Made by a program: the position numbers and the translations under genes. Positions 27,001 through 39,965 of a DNA stretch of 64,000 nucleotides are shown here, one piece after another (the stretch's first letter is position 1; the number at the start of each line of letters is the position of its first letter). The notes beneath the pieces are model-generated. The model was given only the letters and a program-made list of their open reading frames with translations, made no database searches and had not been told where the DNA came from. Origin of the DNA: Owenia fusiformis. Lineage: Eukaryota; Annelida; Polychaeta; Sabellida; Oweniidae. The stretch spans positions 11,103,730 to 11,167,729 of the forward strand of contig CAIIXF020000007.1 in the NCBI GenBank assembly GCA_903813345.2. The letters run 5' to 3'.

Positions 27001-30000
27001 AATTCTCTCATGACTTTAAGTCCACCCTGGTAGTTAGGTCCTCCCCTCCTTACATATATAGACACATTATATTCACTCAATTTCTGCTGGAAGTCTCTCA
27101 ATGCACGAACTATGCCCTGAAATAGTTTTATAATTAATTGCTATCTATTTCAAATTCCAAACAACACATATATTTTTGGCTGCATGCGAGTAGTATTATA
27201 TGGGAAAATTGGACATTTATACAATTCAATCAGAGCCAGCAAAGTCGCAAGGAGCACATATAAACTTATATAAAGATTGTTTTAAGGAAAGGGGGAGGGT
27301 TACATTTGAAATATTGAATTACTAATCTGGTTTGATACACTTATGTCAGAATTGTTTCTTACAGAAAAGGGAAATAGACTTCTAAAAGTGGCTGAAAGGC
27401 TCCACAATTATTTCATCTCATGGAACATACCTTAAATGTTGCTGCAACATTTGTGAAGTTTGCAATACCTCCTCCAATGATAAGTACTTTTCCTGGAAAC
27501 ACATATCATAAAATGAATAAGATAAATATTCTGAATGTTAGATGGGTAATATCAAAAACGTCTCACTTTGATTACTGTTCTTATGACACACAAGGCAACA
27601 CTAGCAGCTGAGAAAAATATTATTTAATACTAACTAAACTTTATCGAGAAAATATGAATTTTTGTTTCACATATTGAAACTAATAGAAATAACTTGCCCG
27701 AAGTGATGTCATATTGTTGGGTTACCATAGTAACCATAATATCACCCAATTCAATGGTTGGATCTTTGGATCTAATCTTTTGTTAATAACCCAAAGTAAG
27801 TTTTAAAAAGATAAACACAGGAGTATTGAAATTGCAATATCTTTGTTAATACTTCTGGATAACCCCGTAAATACAAAGTGCTTTTCTTACCGTCCTTGTG
27901 TTTCTCTGTGGATGTCATGAGGCCAAGAAGTGTCTTAGCATATTCGAAGGTCTGCCCTTCTGTAGGTGCTCCGGAATATTCTCCATAGTTAGCCAGCTCA
28001 GATGCACCGCCCATGTCACATATGGTATCCCTTTAGCAGAAAAAATCACCATATATACTCTCCCTTGATAATGTGTTTCTTCCGAATTATCTTCTTCACA
28101 AGCCCGAGACATGGTTGCCATCTATTGCCACTTACAGTCACTTTATTTGACTGTACTGACGACTTACATGAGTTGTACATTAGACTTCAAAATACATCAG
28201 AGTTGATTTGTGAAATGTAAAACTTACGCATATATGACCGAAGCCCCACCACCAGCCACCATTGTCCAGATTCGACCATTTCTGTTCAATATTGTCAGCT
28301 TAAGAGAAGCACCACTCTTGGCATCTAAGTCAGCAATATAGGCCTCCTAGAAATACATGTATTGTATTTGAATCAATGAGCAATAGCTAGGGACCTGATT
28401 AAATATAAATGTGGGAATTTTTGCATTCAAATGACATTTAGTTGGGTGTTATATCAAGTTTTGCTTCAAAAATGCAATGAAAAAGTATATCTTGACCTGG
28501 CCCAATATTCAAAGTGTATCCAGGGTGATTCAGAAGTAAGATCAAAGATATTGCCATTTTTATTCTACTGGACCAACCATTTTTAATACTTGGTACAGAT
28601 GTTTCCCTAACATCATTGAGTAACTACCTCAAGACTACGGATTCAAGTATTTTATTGGACAAAATCACGGTTGCTATAGTAACAGAATGTGATGTCACCA
28701 GGGGCAAAATATTTGTATTAGTAAAAAATGAAATAATCAAAATAAATATGATGATAACCTTGAACATTATATTTTTTCAAAATCATGAAAATTTTAATTC
28801 ACAATTATTATGAAGATTACATCTAACTAATTACAACCATTAATTTAAAGCACCATTAATCATATATCTTAAAGGCTCAATGCTTCAACTGACCTCTGGT
28901 AAAAGATCTCTGCCAAAGGGGGGTGGGAATTCAATGTCCCCCCACTTGGATTTACACACAAACTCAGCACATTGGTCGATTTTGGCAGCTAGATCAAGCA
29001 CATAGATCTTTCCACCAGTCAATACTGTAAAACAGAAATGGTACAAAATCAAGAAACGCATCTATTATGGACATTAATAAATTGCATCAATTCATTGTTG
29101 AATTGTCTCAAAAGCTATTGAGTTGAACTGTATGGCATTCTGTGTAAAAGAGTGACTCAAACAGTTTGAGTAATTTTACACATATTCCATTTCATAACTG
29201 CTAACTGCTAAGCTCCCCCACAAATTTCCAAAGAAATGGGTGACATATTTGCTAATGACATATGGTAGGATAATCGGTTAAGATATTTAAGTCAGTGTGA
29301 TAAATTTGAAGAACACCCACTGTTTTCATACACATAAGAACATAATCTGAAGAAATATTTAAGATCGTCAGATTTCTAATATAAACAACAATAATTCATT
29401 AATAATATATAACACTGGGGATCCATAGAGAAATGTCTATGATTCACTTTCAAGATAAAATAGACATCCCGTCCTTAAGATTAAATAACATAAACACACA
29501 AACATACACAGGACTTAATAAATGAGATAAGCTCTGATAAAGCATTTGCAATAAGAATTTATGGTAGAAAACTGGGCCTTCGGACACTTCAATAAAGTAC
29601 AGTTTAAAACCTGAGAATAAGTGGCATAAGTATTCTGTTCTATTTTTCTATATCACATTAACTCCCATTTTACTTGGATCTCTTAAAGTGAACACTTTTC
29701 TGTTCCCATTACATAATCTGCAAATTGTACTATTCACTTTAGAAAGGCTATAATTGCATAAACATATAGTATTACATACCTAGTGGGTTAATTTCCATGT
29801 AGGTGAAGTAAAGATCCAAATAAACTTTGTATAGAGAGGACACAAAACCACATAGAATTCTAAAATAAAAACAGGGAGTTAGTTTATTAAAATACCATTT
29901 TACACACAGCTCAATTGATAAAATTCTTGGTATTATTTATCATTTCAAAAAGCATGAGGGATCCATGAGATTAAAACCTAATTATAAAGAAGTACATAGA

Positions 30001-33000
30001 CATTGTATATATACAGGCACTTGAATATGTATGAGGTCCTTCAATAAAATTAATGATGAATGATTCAATAAATCTACAACACTATCACAAGTAACATCTT
30101 GAATTACACATACATATTTCAGTGTGTTATTGGAAAATATTAAATGTACATATCTGGTATATTCATACTAGTTTGAGTTGTCCATTAATACATTCACTTA
30201 CTGTTTTTTATCATCTGGTACATTTTGTAGTAGTTTTGTATTGATGTCTTCTGTACTGGGAGATGTGTCTATTGGAATGTCTAGTTTAACAGCCTGAAGT
30301 GGGAAATAATACACAAGTCTAACATCTATGGTTTCATTTAAGAAGTTGCAAAAGATACATTTTTAGATGAACATCTGATCATGAATCATGTAGTGTTGTC
30401 GCGATGTGCAATAACCGTACATCGATGTTCTGTTTCAGACATCAATGCACCACCAGAATCACTTTTAGCGATGAATATTGCGATGCATCGATCAATCGGG
30501 ACAACGCTAGAATCAAGACCCTAAATTGATAATACTCATGATAACTTAGAAATGTATAAAATGATTGGCATTTGACATTTCTTGATCTCGGGTGTTTAAG
30601 TGTTTAATGTTGTTTTTGTGATGACCTGATTTAATAATTGATTTTTTGTAGTAAATACTTACATGTTTGGTATGAACCATTTAGTATTCAATAAAATACC
30701 TCATTAATATACACTCAATAAATACTATACACTACATGTGTATAAACACTTAATATGGTCTATTCTATATTGTTACATCATCAATTTAGCCTCCATAGAA
30801 CCCATATGTACAACTGGTATGGTATTTATCACCCAAAGTTTATTTGCAATCCTTATTAGTTGGATTAAGTGATTTGTCATATCTTTGCAATTTTCGTAAT
30901 GACTTGGGGTACAGCAAATATACTCTATCTCACAACTGATAATAATATGAGTTCTTTAGCCTACTATACTAATATAAAATGATCTACCATGATATTTTGA
31001 TATTCCTTTTCGCAAATTAAAATAAGATATTTTAGCATATTTTGGTCATGAATATACAAATTTTGCCACAAGAGTTCTTATAATTCAGTGTTGTTCAAAT
31101 TTGAATTTCGAATTCAAATTGAAACCCGTTGAGGGACAAAGACAACATTCAAAGCTACTTTTCAGCTTCATATTTCAATATATTGGGAGTGTGATTATAT
31201 TCTTACCTTGGAATCTACATCTCCGATGTCTACCCCACCCTCATGGTGGAACAATATTGTGTCTCCATCTCTGCCAGATAGTATACAAATATAGAACTCT
31301 TCATTTTGTTCATGTGGTACAAATGGTTCAATTATAAATGTCTTTAATTTGCCAATGGCTGTTCCAATCTGAAAAAAGAATGACAGATAGAGGATATCCA
31401 TAGAGTGGTGAAAATATGGGGTTTATCTTATACAGCTTAGATATTTTGTTCATATGGCACTACCATCTACAACTATATGGAGAACTTTCGTTTGCTTAAG
31501 ACCATGCTGATGTGAAAACTACAGATGTTAGCGATTATTCACTAAGAGGAATGGAATATGGGTTTTATCCTATCTATGAGCAATAAAATATATCCCAAAT
31601 GAACTAAGGATTTTAAATTTGTTATGATTTTTCAATTGTCAACTTGATGAAAATAGATTTTCAACACAAACAATCTTATTGACAAATCTCAACTGGGAAT
31701 AATGGAAAGATTATTGAAAGGGCTATGTTATATTGTATAAATAGAGAGAAGGGAAACAATTGTTATTATAATGTTATTATTAGCAAGGTAGTGCAACAGA
31801 AGTGTAAGTTAATAAAGGATAATTAAATTACAGTCTATATTAATAATTATATGAATAATTACATACTATGCTACAGTATATAGGCAATATTAGTATTCTC
31901 CAAACCATACTTTCAACTGTCTTCACTTATCTTTACAGTTGAAAATATAGCAGGTCTTAAATGTCGAACATTTTTGACATTTTTATTAGATTTTCTACAG
32001 AAATATAGAATTACAATTTTTTTTCATATCGGAAGTTGTTGTTGTTGTCATTTTTGCATGAATCAATATTCTATGTCCCCTGGAATCGTTTTCTCTACTA
32101 AGGTTTAGGAAATAGAGAATATCAAAGAACGCCAAGAACTATTGTTATTTGTGAGGGCATATAGGAAATCAATAAAAATGTGTCAATAGTTTACACAGTC
32201 TGGGATTAAAATAGTTTCACAGAGGTGACAATTGATCTTCATGGAAATAAATCTTCTAAATCGTTCACAATATCCAATATTCTGTTTTCCATTGATTATG
32301 ATTTCTCTGGTACTGTATAAATGTAACAGAATGTTATTAGTAAATGATTGTAGACACTTGTATATACACCCTGTGGAGAAAGTGGGGGTGCTGCGTAATT
32401 TGTAATCTACAGAGACAATAACAAAACATGGAAATCTTTATACATTTTCTAATATAAGATAACATTGATTACTGATAATCCCCATATATAACCAACACAA
32501 TTGATAATCCCCATATACGACCAAGTCAATGGATATTCCCCATATACGATCAACACAATTGATATTCCCCATATACGACCAACACAATTGATAATTCCCA
32601 TATGCGACCAACACAATTGATAATCCCCATATAGGACCAACGCAATTGATAATCCCCATATAGGACCAACACAATTGATAATTCCCATATACGTCCAACA
32701 CAATTGATAATCCCCATATACGACCAATACAACTGATAATCCCATTATACGACCAACATAATAGATAATCCCCATATACGACCAACACAATTGATATTCC
32801 CCAATATACGACCAACACAATTGATAATCCCCATATACGTTCAACACAATTGATAATCCCCATATTCAACCAACACAATTGATATTCCCAATATACGACC
32901 ATCACAATTGATAATCCCCATATATACGACCAAGACAATTGATAATCCCCATATACAACCAACACAATTGATAATCCCCATATATGACCAACACAATTGA

Positions 33001-36000
33001 TAATCCCCATATATGATCAACACAATTGATAATCCCCATATACGACCAAAACAATTAATAATCCCCATATACGACCAACACAACTGATATTCCCCATATA
33101 CAACCAACACAATTGATAATTTCCATATCTGACCAACACAGTTATATGTTGAACAGTCCAAGAAATACAAGATACAAGATACAATCTCAATACCATGAGA
33201 TCAATAATGCCAAGATATATTGGCTTCATTAGATCACATTGACCAAAAATCCCACACTTCATCGAACCTTTTCCATTGGTTAAATTTCCCTAACTGAATT
33301 TGTCCTCTCGATAATTGGATAATAGTCCAATTGCAAGTAATAGTTCTATTTATTTGGCAGCGTATTAACGGAATGTTTGAATGTCTCCAGAGATTTACAT
33401 TCTAAATCTATATCTTTGATCAAATTGGAGTGTATTGATTTTCTTAGGCAAATAGAGTTTTCCGGATTAGAATTCAGATGTTCATTTCACGGAAGATTGG
33501 CATTGTAATCCTGTGACAACAGTCTTATTCGGCGGGGGGGGGGGCTCTCTACTCTTGTTCTAAGATGTTGAAAATGTCATTAAGAATGCATGATGGATGT
33601 TAATCATTTAAAGATATAAATAATGTGAGGAAATAGTAAAAGATAATGTTACACAACGAAAGGCATCAGTGCACAATGTAGACATAATACAGGATGTCCT
33701 ATCCAAAAACAAATGCTGTTTGATTACATTAGAGGGCTAATGGCTGTTATTCTAATCTTATTTTAATTCATTATGATATATTTAATTCACACAAACTATA
33801 GACTTGGATGTAAAGATTTTCTATGATTATCGGATTGTTGAAGAAAAAATGAACTAATCACCTTTTAAAATTCAACTTTAACTTGTCATACCGCTTATAC
33901 ACTAGGCGAAGAATATTTTTTGTTGATATTTTTAGAAAAGAAGTTCTATATTACCCCTTTAAGAATGGATGAAATGCAAGTTATCATGTATCAAATGCTT
34001 AATCGTAAAGAACATACCAAGTATGGGGGAAATGATATGACAATATATCGGAAATCTGTCTCGTTTAATGAATGAATGAGCTCTTGTGAATACTAAAGAT
34101 CTCAATTAATATTTTGAGACTTTCATCTCTCTAAATTAAGCTTATCAATTTAATTAAGCAGTGCAGATTTATTCTTCAGAAAATATAAAATTCTTTCTCA
34201 GTATATTCTGCTCTTACTGGTAAGTGGTAATCTATATTATTTCATATTATAAATCAATAAACATTATACTCGTAAACTAACAAAAGGAAGCCTAGGAGGG
34301 ACAGCCATACCTCTTGTATATTTGTTCTTTTTTATTTTCCTCATTCCACACTAATCAAGGGGAACCAGGTGTTGATTTTTCCTGAGTTAAACATTTCTAA
34401 AATCCCTTTAGAAATTTTTACCATTTTAAAGGTTTCATTTGTTGGTGTCTGTGCATTTTTGAAGTGTCTGACCAAATTGCATTTTATATTGGTAATATAT
34501 TAGTAAGACGGGGCACCAAAGTACATAACCCTACAAATTATGATTGCTGTTGACCCTTTGTTGTATTTACTTACTTTAAAGTCTTGATTGATTCTAGTAG
34601 AAAGCCATTCTTTAACACCAGCAAAGTCTGTGTTCACTTTAATTAATCCAAGCTTGCCTCGCCTCTTAATCAACTGGTCAGGCTTCACTACAAGTTTCTG
34701 GAAATATAAAACATTGCAAATTACATTAATTAATTTGATTTTTTCAATGAGAGCATTGACTCAAGAGAAAATCTGAAAAAATCGAAAGGAAAATTTCTAT
34801 ATACTTACACTATTTCAATGTCAACAGTGATCTCCCAAGGATTTTTTCTCAAGTGGGTGCAAAATTCTCATTTTCACAATTCACACTGAAATTGCTCAAA
34901 ATTTGACCATATTTCATGATTTTTCTCATTTTCAAGTGGGTGCAAATGGATTTTTAGGTGGGTGCAAGCCTGTTTTTAAAATCTTAAGTTGGTGCTGCGC
35001 TCACTTGCTTTAATGCTGGGAGATCACTGGTAAATAATAAAAACACGATGGCAAATTCACATCAGTAATAGGATTTTGCATCATATAGGTCTGAGACTAA
35101 TTAATTAAGATGAGGGAGGGAGGATCAACATCTAAAGGGGTATGGGAGAAATCTTTGAAAATATTGAATGTGTAATAACTATCCTCTGAACACATGGATC
35201 CAGACATCATTTCCTGTATTCCTGTAAGTCAATATTGTCTAAAACAGAACAGAATGACTGTTGTCTGGAACCTGTATTCAGAAAACAGAAATGGTACACT
35301 TCAGAGTGTTATTTCAAAGCTACATGTACATGTATTTAAATATTACATTTGTATTTAAAGATCACAGCTGATTCACTGACATATGATGTGATTACTTCAA
35401 TCATTTTGATAACAAGTTATTATATAAATCATGAGTATGTGACATGATATTTTACAATCAATTAAAAATAAGTGTGCCACTATTATGTTAACTCTTTAAG
35501 TTGGAGATATGTGGTGGGCATTATGCCTATACAGGTTAATTGTCCCCGGGTAATTGGCTGTTTCAGCTTAACTTTTTGGGGAAAAGAGATGACCATTTTT
35601 TCTTTAATAAATATCTAGCTGAAAAGTGGTGAAATCCTCATAGGTCTAGAAAAAGTCTTTGGTACAAGGGGGAGTAACATGGGTAGGAGTATTTAGCAAA
35701 TATGGGCCGTATAAAAGGGTGAAGCGACTCAGTGCTTAAACTGACATATAGCTGATACCAAGCTTTGATCAAAAATAGAATATTGATACTTTGAATTGAT
35801 TTCCACAGTAACCTCTTGAGAAGATTGTGTACATGTAATTAAAGAGAACCTTTTATAATTAGGGTTAATGGAGACACTAAGAAATTAAAAATTTACCTGA
35901 GTTTTTAAAGAACAACCAACCCATATGAATGATAAATGATGACCTTTAAGGTGTATGGTGACTTTTGATAACACATAATTTAGCATTAATCAAATAGATC

Positions 36001-38832
36001 AAGACAGGCTCTTGACATAACTTGAACATGATTATGAGAAATTAAAATGAGATAAAGTTACATGTAAATTATGTTCTTCCTTCCTGTGAAAATGTTTTAT
36101 GAAAGTACTTTGAAAAAGGAAGATATGAATCTTAGATACGCTTGGCATATGTGCAGGAAAAAATTGATGTATTAGTTAATAATCAATAGTAGACTATCAA
36201 TTGTACGAGTACATGTATATGTATATATATGGTACCTTTTCTATCAGTAAGAATATAAATCTTTAAACAAATTTTGAAGTACATTCATTTAAGAGAAACT
36301 CAGGATAGGTGTGGCAATTTTTAGTAGTCCTTCTATGAATCGTATTTTAAACATCAAAGCATTAATTCATAATCTAATAGGTAACTTTTTACTGTTTTTC
36401 AATTTTGAAATGTTAAGTTTAATAATTCTAAACTATAGAGTAACAGTTCTATATGAAAATATCAAAATCTAAAATATCTTGAAATAAATAGAGGTTATTT
36501 AATGGGAGGGATGGAATATGAATTTCATTTCGAGGGAAAATATGATATTTTCCGGGGCCAATATCATATTTTCTCAAGGAAAAAAATCATATTCCATCAT
36601 GACCATCAATAACCTATTTATACCATAATATTTTTCTGAAACTTGTTTTGTATGTCGTCACCCAATGATGGTGGCATTAAATGTGAAATCGAATTTATCG
36701 AATGACATTTTCAACTTTTATTAACAAATTTTAAAATAGAAATAATGTATAATACTAAAATGGATCGTTATATGCCATTGTAAAACAATAAATGTATTAA
36801 GTCTCATGAAATTTTCTGATAGTTCTGATACGGGATCTGATACGGGATTTGGCTGATACAGGATCTGATATAGGATATTTTGAATATTAATTTTATTCCC
36901 TGTTATTTTCCTGTGGAAAACATGTTATTATGGAATAATGTAGCATAATATTAAAACAATCATTACCTCGTCAGATTAATTTGGAAAAGAATAACTCTTT
37001 ATGAGAATTCATAATTTTAATACATTGACAAAATAGTTTTATATTGATTTGGGCTACATGTTTAAGTTATGGATTTGATACATGTATAAGGTTAATATTA
37101 TAAGTTATTGAATGATTTGAAGTGCAATACAGGATATATTCTGCTTGAGAAATTCTGTATTGGAAGTCAAGTGACAATACAGAAAATCAAGACAGAATAT
37201 ATCCTGTATTGCACTTCAAATCATTCAATAACGTTTTTATCGTGTGATCCTCTGTATTGCTACTGAGATTGTCCCCTCCGTACCAATAGTTTCTGTATTG
37301 CGACGGAGATGATCAACAGGGACAATCTCAGTAGCAATACAGATTGGTACAGCACAAGAACTGACCAATCTGAGGGCTTCATTTTATCAATCATACGATA
37401 AAACTGTTACTTTAAGATAGAGGGAATTGGCCTAGTTGACCATCCCTTTGAATTGGAATGTTTGAAACCCTATTCATTGCCAAACTTAGTAAACATTTAC
37501 TGTTTTTTTTCCTGAATTAGTCCTATCTTATAATTGTTAAAACGTTTTAGGACCCTAGTCATAGCCAAGATGTCTAAGCTTTAAAACGTTTTACAACCGA
37601 GTGTAAATCCATCAGTTTTAGTTAAGAGCTCTTAGCCCGTTTTTTTTGCGTTGCGCCGAACGAAACATTTGAAACTTTCCATTTACATATGTCGCATGGT
37701 CCTTTCTTTTGTCTTATCCCTTGTTCCCAATATCATCCCAAAATTATTGAGAACTTATTTGCCTGGCGATTTATCATAATCGTAATTTGTGCATAAAAAT
37801 CTTCCTGCTCTCTTTCATGCTTTTAACAATGCTGTCTTTAGGACATATTTTTGTGAAACCGATGCATTCTTTAGTACAAAGTAAAGAAGTGGGAAAGGAA
37901 TAGCTATATTGACAGAACCGTCCTTCAACCAGTACTGAACTGCTTTTTTCATTTTACATGTATACCACCTACATATCTCTAAGACGTTTTAGAAAAACAG
38001 GTGTAAACTCAATCATATTTCGTAAGACATCTTGAAAATGGTGGTGTAAACTCAACATAATTTTTCTATAACGTTTTAGCCAAGACGTCTTGGAATGCTG
38101 CGTGTAGTGTAAATAGGGCTATTATGCTACAATTACAATATTATAAGTAATAAAAAATGTTTGAAGGTGATTTAATTCAATTTTACTCAAAGCACATTTT
38201 AATTGTCAATGAACTTTACTTAACCTTAAATAAATAAAATGGCTCAATATGTTTCAACCTAGATTGGATAAAAAATATACAACTGATTTGCCTATATAAT
38301 TATTGGTACATTTGAATACAATAAACTATACAGTTTTAGTACTAACTACATGATTGTGATTGCAAATCTACAAGAATTAGCAACATTTATACAACAAAAA
38401 TGTGCTAAGTCTATCTTCCTAATGGATGGTTTAGGCCCACAAGTATTATTTGTCTGTTTTGTTATATATGCCAGATCATTCAATTGATATTCAAATTAAC
38501 AAATAAATTATTGTAATTTTTGTGTACAGGGTGTCAAAAACTGCACCCCCTCTACCCTGTAATAAAAAAAGAAGAAAACCTGGTACTTTTTCAAAAAAGT
38601 GCTAAGTCCTGCTAAAAGTCCTGCTAAACAAACAACTGACCTACAGAGGCCTTAATAGTTTAAGCAAAAATCACTTTACCTCTGTAAGGAGCCAGGGGTG
38701 TTCTCTGGCTAAGTTCTCGAAGTCTGTATCTGAGTTAACGACAGCGCACCTACTGCTGACATTGCCTGCTTCACCTAGGAACTCATTCAAATACCTCTTC
38801 CCTGTTGCTTCATATATTGCCTTAGCAGACAT
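18074..38832 (-). CDS. ACLY: ATP-citrate lyase
   Basis: Twenty-seven coding exons (minus), summing to 3309 nt = 1102 aa (human 1101): 38680-38832, 34575-34697, 31207-31368, 30202-30293, 29780-29859, 28894-29024, 28228-28346, 27891-28030, 27431-27492, 26999-27116, 26625-26773, 25247-25500, 24699-24751, 24428-24543, 23833-23937, 23320-23411, 22820-23006, 22350-22460, 21935-22062, 21586-21679, 20997-21151, 20685-20835, 19511-19654, 19049-19162, 18760-18842, 18448-18524, 18074-18189. It makes cytosolic acetyl-CoA from citrate, CoA and ATP. The ATP-grasp part shows [14 protein letters not shown] and [14 protein letters not shown]. The phosphohistidine motif FGHAGA puts His at about 754 (human 760). 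Citrate-synthase-like residues His894 ([13 protein letters not shown]), His969 (GIGHRVKS) and Asp1020 (LNVDG) match human 900, 975 and 1026. The regulatory loop in exon 12 has SSRKGSEVD, a possible basophilic-kinase site. Exon 23 is partly multiplied. Confidence 0.99.
19570..20393 (-). repeat. Eight-copy 103-bp array of the ACLY exon 23 acceptor
   Basis: Period is exactly 103 bp. The exon-start landmark (CACC, once CGCC) recurs at 19651, 19754, 19857, 19960, 20063, 20166, 20269 and 20372. On the minus strand each unit holds intron end TTTGATTACAG, then the first ~75 nt of exon 23 ([20 protein letters not shown] and a few more codons), then TATGTACATCTTAC of intron. Only the 3'-most copy continues into the complete 144-nt exon. 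A unit of 103 nt shifts frame and reading through meets TGA at each junction, so inclusion of extra copies would disrupt ACLY. Copies are almost identical, implying recent expansion. Confidence 0.95.
24794..24845. repeat. Dispersed AAGGCATTAACATGC repeat, copy 2
   Basis: Matches the core at 12961, 50950 and 58871 with a few changes. It lies in the ACLY intron between exons 12 and 13. Immediately after it, a 46-bp segment starting GAACATTGTCCAAAGAATTT is tandemly duplicated (24876-24967). Confidence 0.6.
26316..26321 (-). other. Possible 6-nt ACLY microexon
   Basis: In the intron between ACLY exons 11 and 12, which are joined in phase 0, the minus strand reads TATTTTCTATGCTAACAG, then CCTAAG, then GTAAGCG. 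This is a good acceptor and a good donor around six bases that would add Pro-Lys in frame to the phosphorylated linker. Human ACLY is alternatively spliced in the same linker. Chance occurrence is quite possible. Confidence 0.25.
30391..30509. mobile_element. hAT-type MITE
   Basis: 119 bp with ends TAGTGTTGTCGCGAT and (inverted) TAGCGTTGTCCCGAT. It is flanked by 8-bp near-identical direct repeats GAATCATG (30383-30390) and GAATCAAG (30510-30517). The TAG tip and 8-bp duplication are hallmarks of the hAT superfamily. It sits in the ACLY intron between exons 3 and 4. Confidence 0.85.
32460..33145. repeat. 29-bp minisatellite, ~23 copies
   Basis: Tandem units with core CCCCATATACGACCAACA, period 29 bp, in the ACLY intron between exons 2 and 3. 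Variation is mainly single substitutions and rare 1-bp indels. Because 29 is not a multiple of three and most units lack stops on the minus strand, reading frames cycle and stay open for long distances, producing repeats of [20 protein letters not shown]. These frames have no start context, splice links or family resemblance, so I treat them as non-coding. Confidence 0.95.
34825..35029. mobile_element. 205-bp MITE with CAGTGATCTCCCA ends
   Basis: The 13-bp termini CAGTGATCTCCCA and TGGGAGATCACTG are perfect inverted repeats. The interior contains three copies of AAGTGGGTGCAAA or AGGTGGGTGCAA. The CAGTG tip suggests hAT, but I could not find a convincing 8-bp target duplication. It lies in ACLY intron 1 of the coding exons. 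Confidence 0.65.
36483..36620. mobile_element. Palindromic hairpin MITE
   Basis: The left arm AAATAGAGGTTATTTAATGG... and right arm ...CATCAATAACCTATTT are inverted repeats. A second inner pair surrounds a short centre (GAAAATATGATATT against AATATCATATTTTC). It is about 135 bp in total and lies in the large ACLY intron between exons 1 and 2. No target duplication is obvious. Confidence 0.65.
37100..37400. repeat. Nested CAATACAG hairpins
   Basis: A near-perfect hairpin (37104-37232) has arms AATGATTTGAAGTGCAATAC and complement, with an inner CTGTATTG/CAATACAG pair. It is followed by a second hairpin (about 37252-37345) with CTGTATTGCTACTGAGATTG and complement. The flanks hold a further inverted pair, TTTATCGTGTGAT near 37236 and ATACGATAAAA near 37393. 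The shared CAATACAG word suggests one composite element. Confidence 0.7.
37530..38115. repeat. Degenerate AACGTTTTAG / GTGTAAAC repeat cluster
   Basis: Scattered related words (AAAACGTTTTA, AAGACGTTTTAG, AAGACGTCTTGG, GTGTAAACTCAA) occur several times in both orientations over about 580 bp. It looks like an old, eroded dispersed element. Assignment is not possible by eye. Confidence 0.4.
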
Positions 38833-39965
38833 CTTGGTTCGTTAGTAATAGTGCTGCAATAAAGAATTTCAGTTTTACTACATTTTACCCTGTTGCTTAG
38901 TCTTAATATAAGCCCATGATGTAACGCAGGTAATTCAGAATATATCTGTCCTTGATGCATGAGATCACATGATTTAGTATTATTGGTAGCTTCTAAATTG
39001 GGTTATAGCAGGGGGAAGAAGGAAGTATGGATTCTGGACACCTGCTTAGGAGGATGTGATGATCCAGGTCATCTTGGTTTTCCAAGAAATAAAAATCAAC
39101 CAGAAAGTGAGAATGCCCTGAGATAAACTTTTCCTCCTTGGAACATACATGTATGTATGCAAAATATAACTAGACTTGTATGTAAGCCTTGACCTATTTT
39201 GTAGATCTTTTCATTAGACTGTTTACAATTGGAGTAAGGAGTTGTATACTGTTTGATTAATCTGGACATGTTAATAGAGACACGGAAATAAAGAATAAAA
39301 GAAAGTAAATAATATAAAGCTCAAAGCTACGATTGTTTTAGATCAAAATGTCATTTGAAATGCCTGTATTGATTTGCTGTTAGTAAACATCATTGAGAAA
39401 TTGATTTTTGAAGATACATGTCTCTTATGATCCCAAGGGTGTGATTTCTGTAGGACTGATATCATTCATGAATTTACAGGGTTTGATTTGAGCAGTGGCA
39501 AGTAGCAAATACATTATTGCTATCTAAACACAGTATTTGAATTTGCAACTTGTTCTTATGACTTGTATGGTAAATACAAACATTTACTAAGTAGTCAAAA
39601 TGTTAGCTCAGACCATGGGCTTTCAACTAGAAGGGTAGGCAACTTCCCATATTTCATTCATATATTAAGTATTGCCTTTGAGTTTTCAAAATTGGAAAAT
39701 GTACACATTCCAAGAAAATCTTATTTTGTACTTTTATGGATGATTTAAAGAATTAACTCAAAAAAGAAAACATGATTATCTAAATACATGTGGATATTTT
39801 AATAAAAAATGGAATACATCATAATTATGACAATATAGAAAGTGAACATTCTCCCACAAATTATGTTTTAATTGGAATGTGTTCTTGAATAATTGTCTTT
39901 TCCATGAGATTGAATTATTTTATGCTTTAATCATATTGAAAATTGATTTTTATTCAAAACAATAT

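Noticed and set aside
32438-33262. Overlapping minus-strand open frames of up to 190 codons
   Set aside because: They are produced by the 29-bp minisatellite; three frames encode the same cyclic peptide and none has splice or homology support.
38526-38563. TACAGGGT...ACCCTGTA short inverted repeat considered as a second copy of the intron 1 transposon of GTDC1
   Set aside because: Only 8 bp at each end match and the interior is about 22 bp; it could be chance or a tiny remnant, too little to call.
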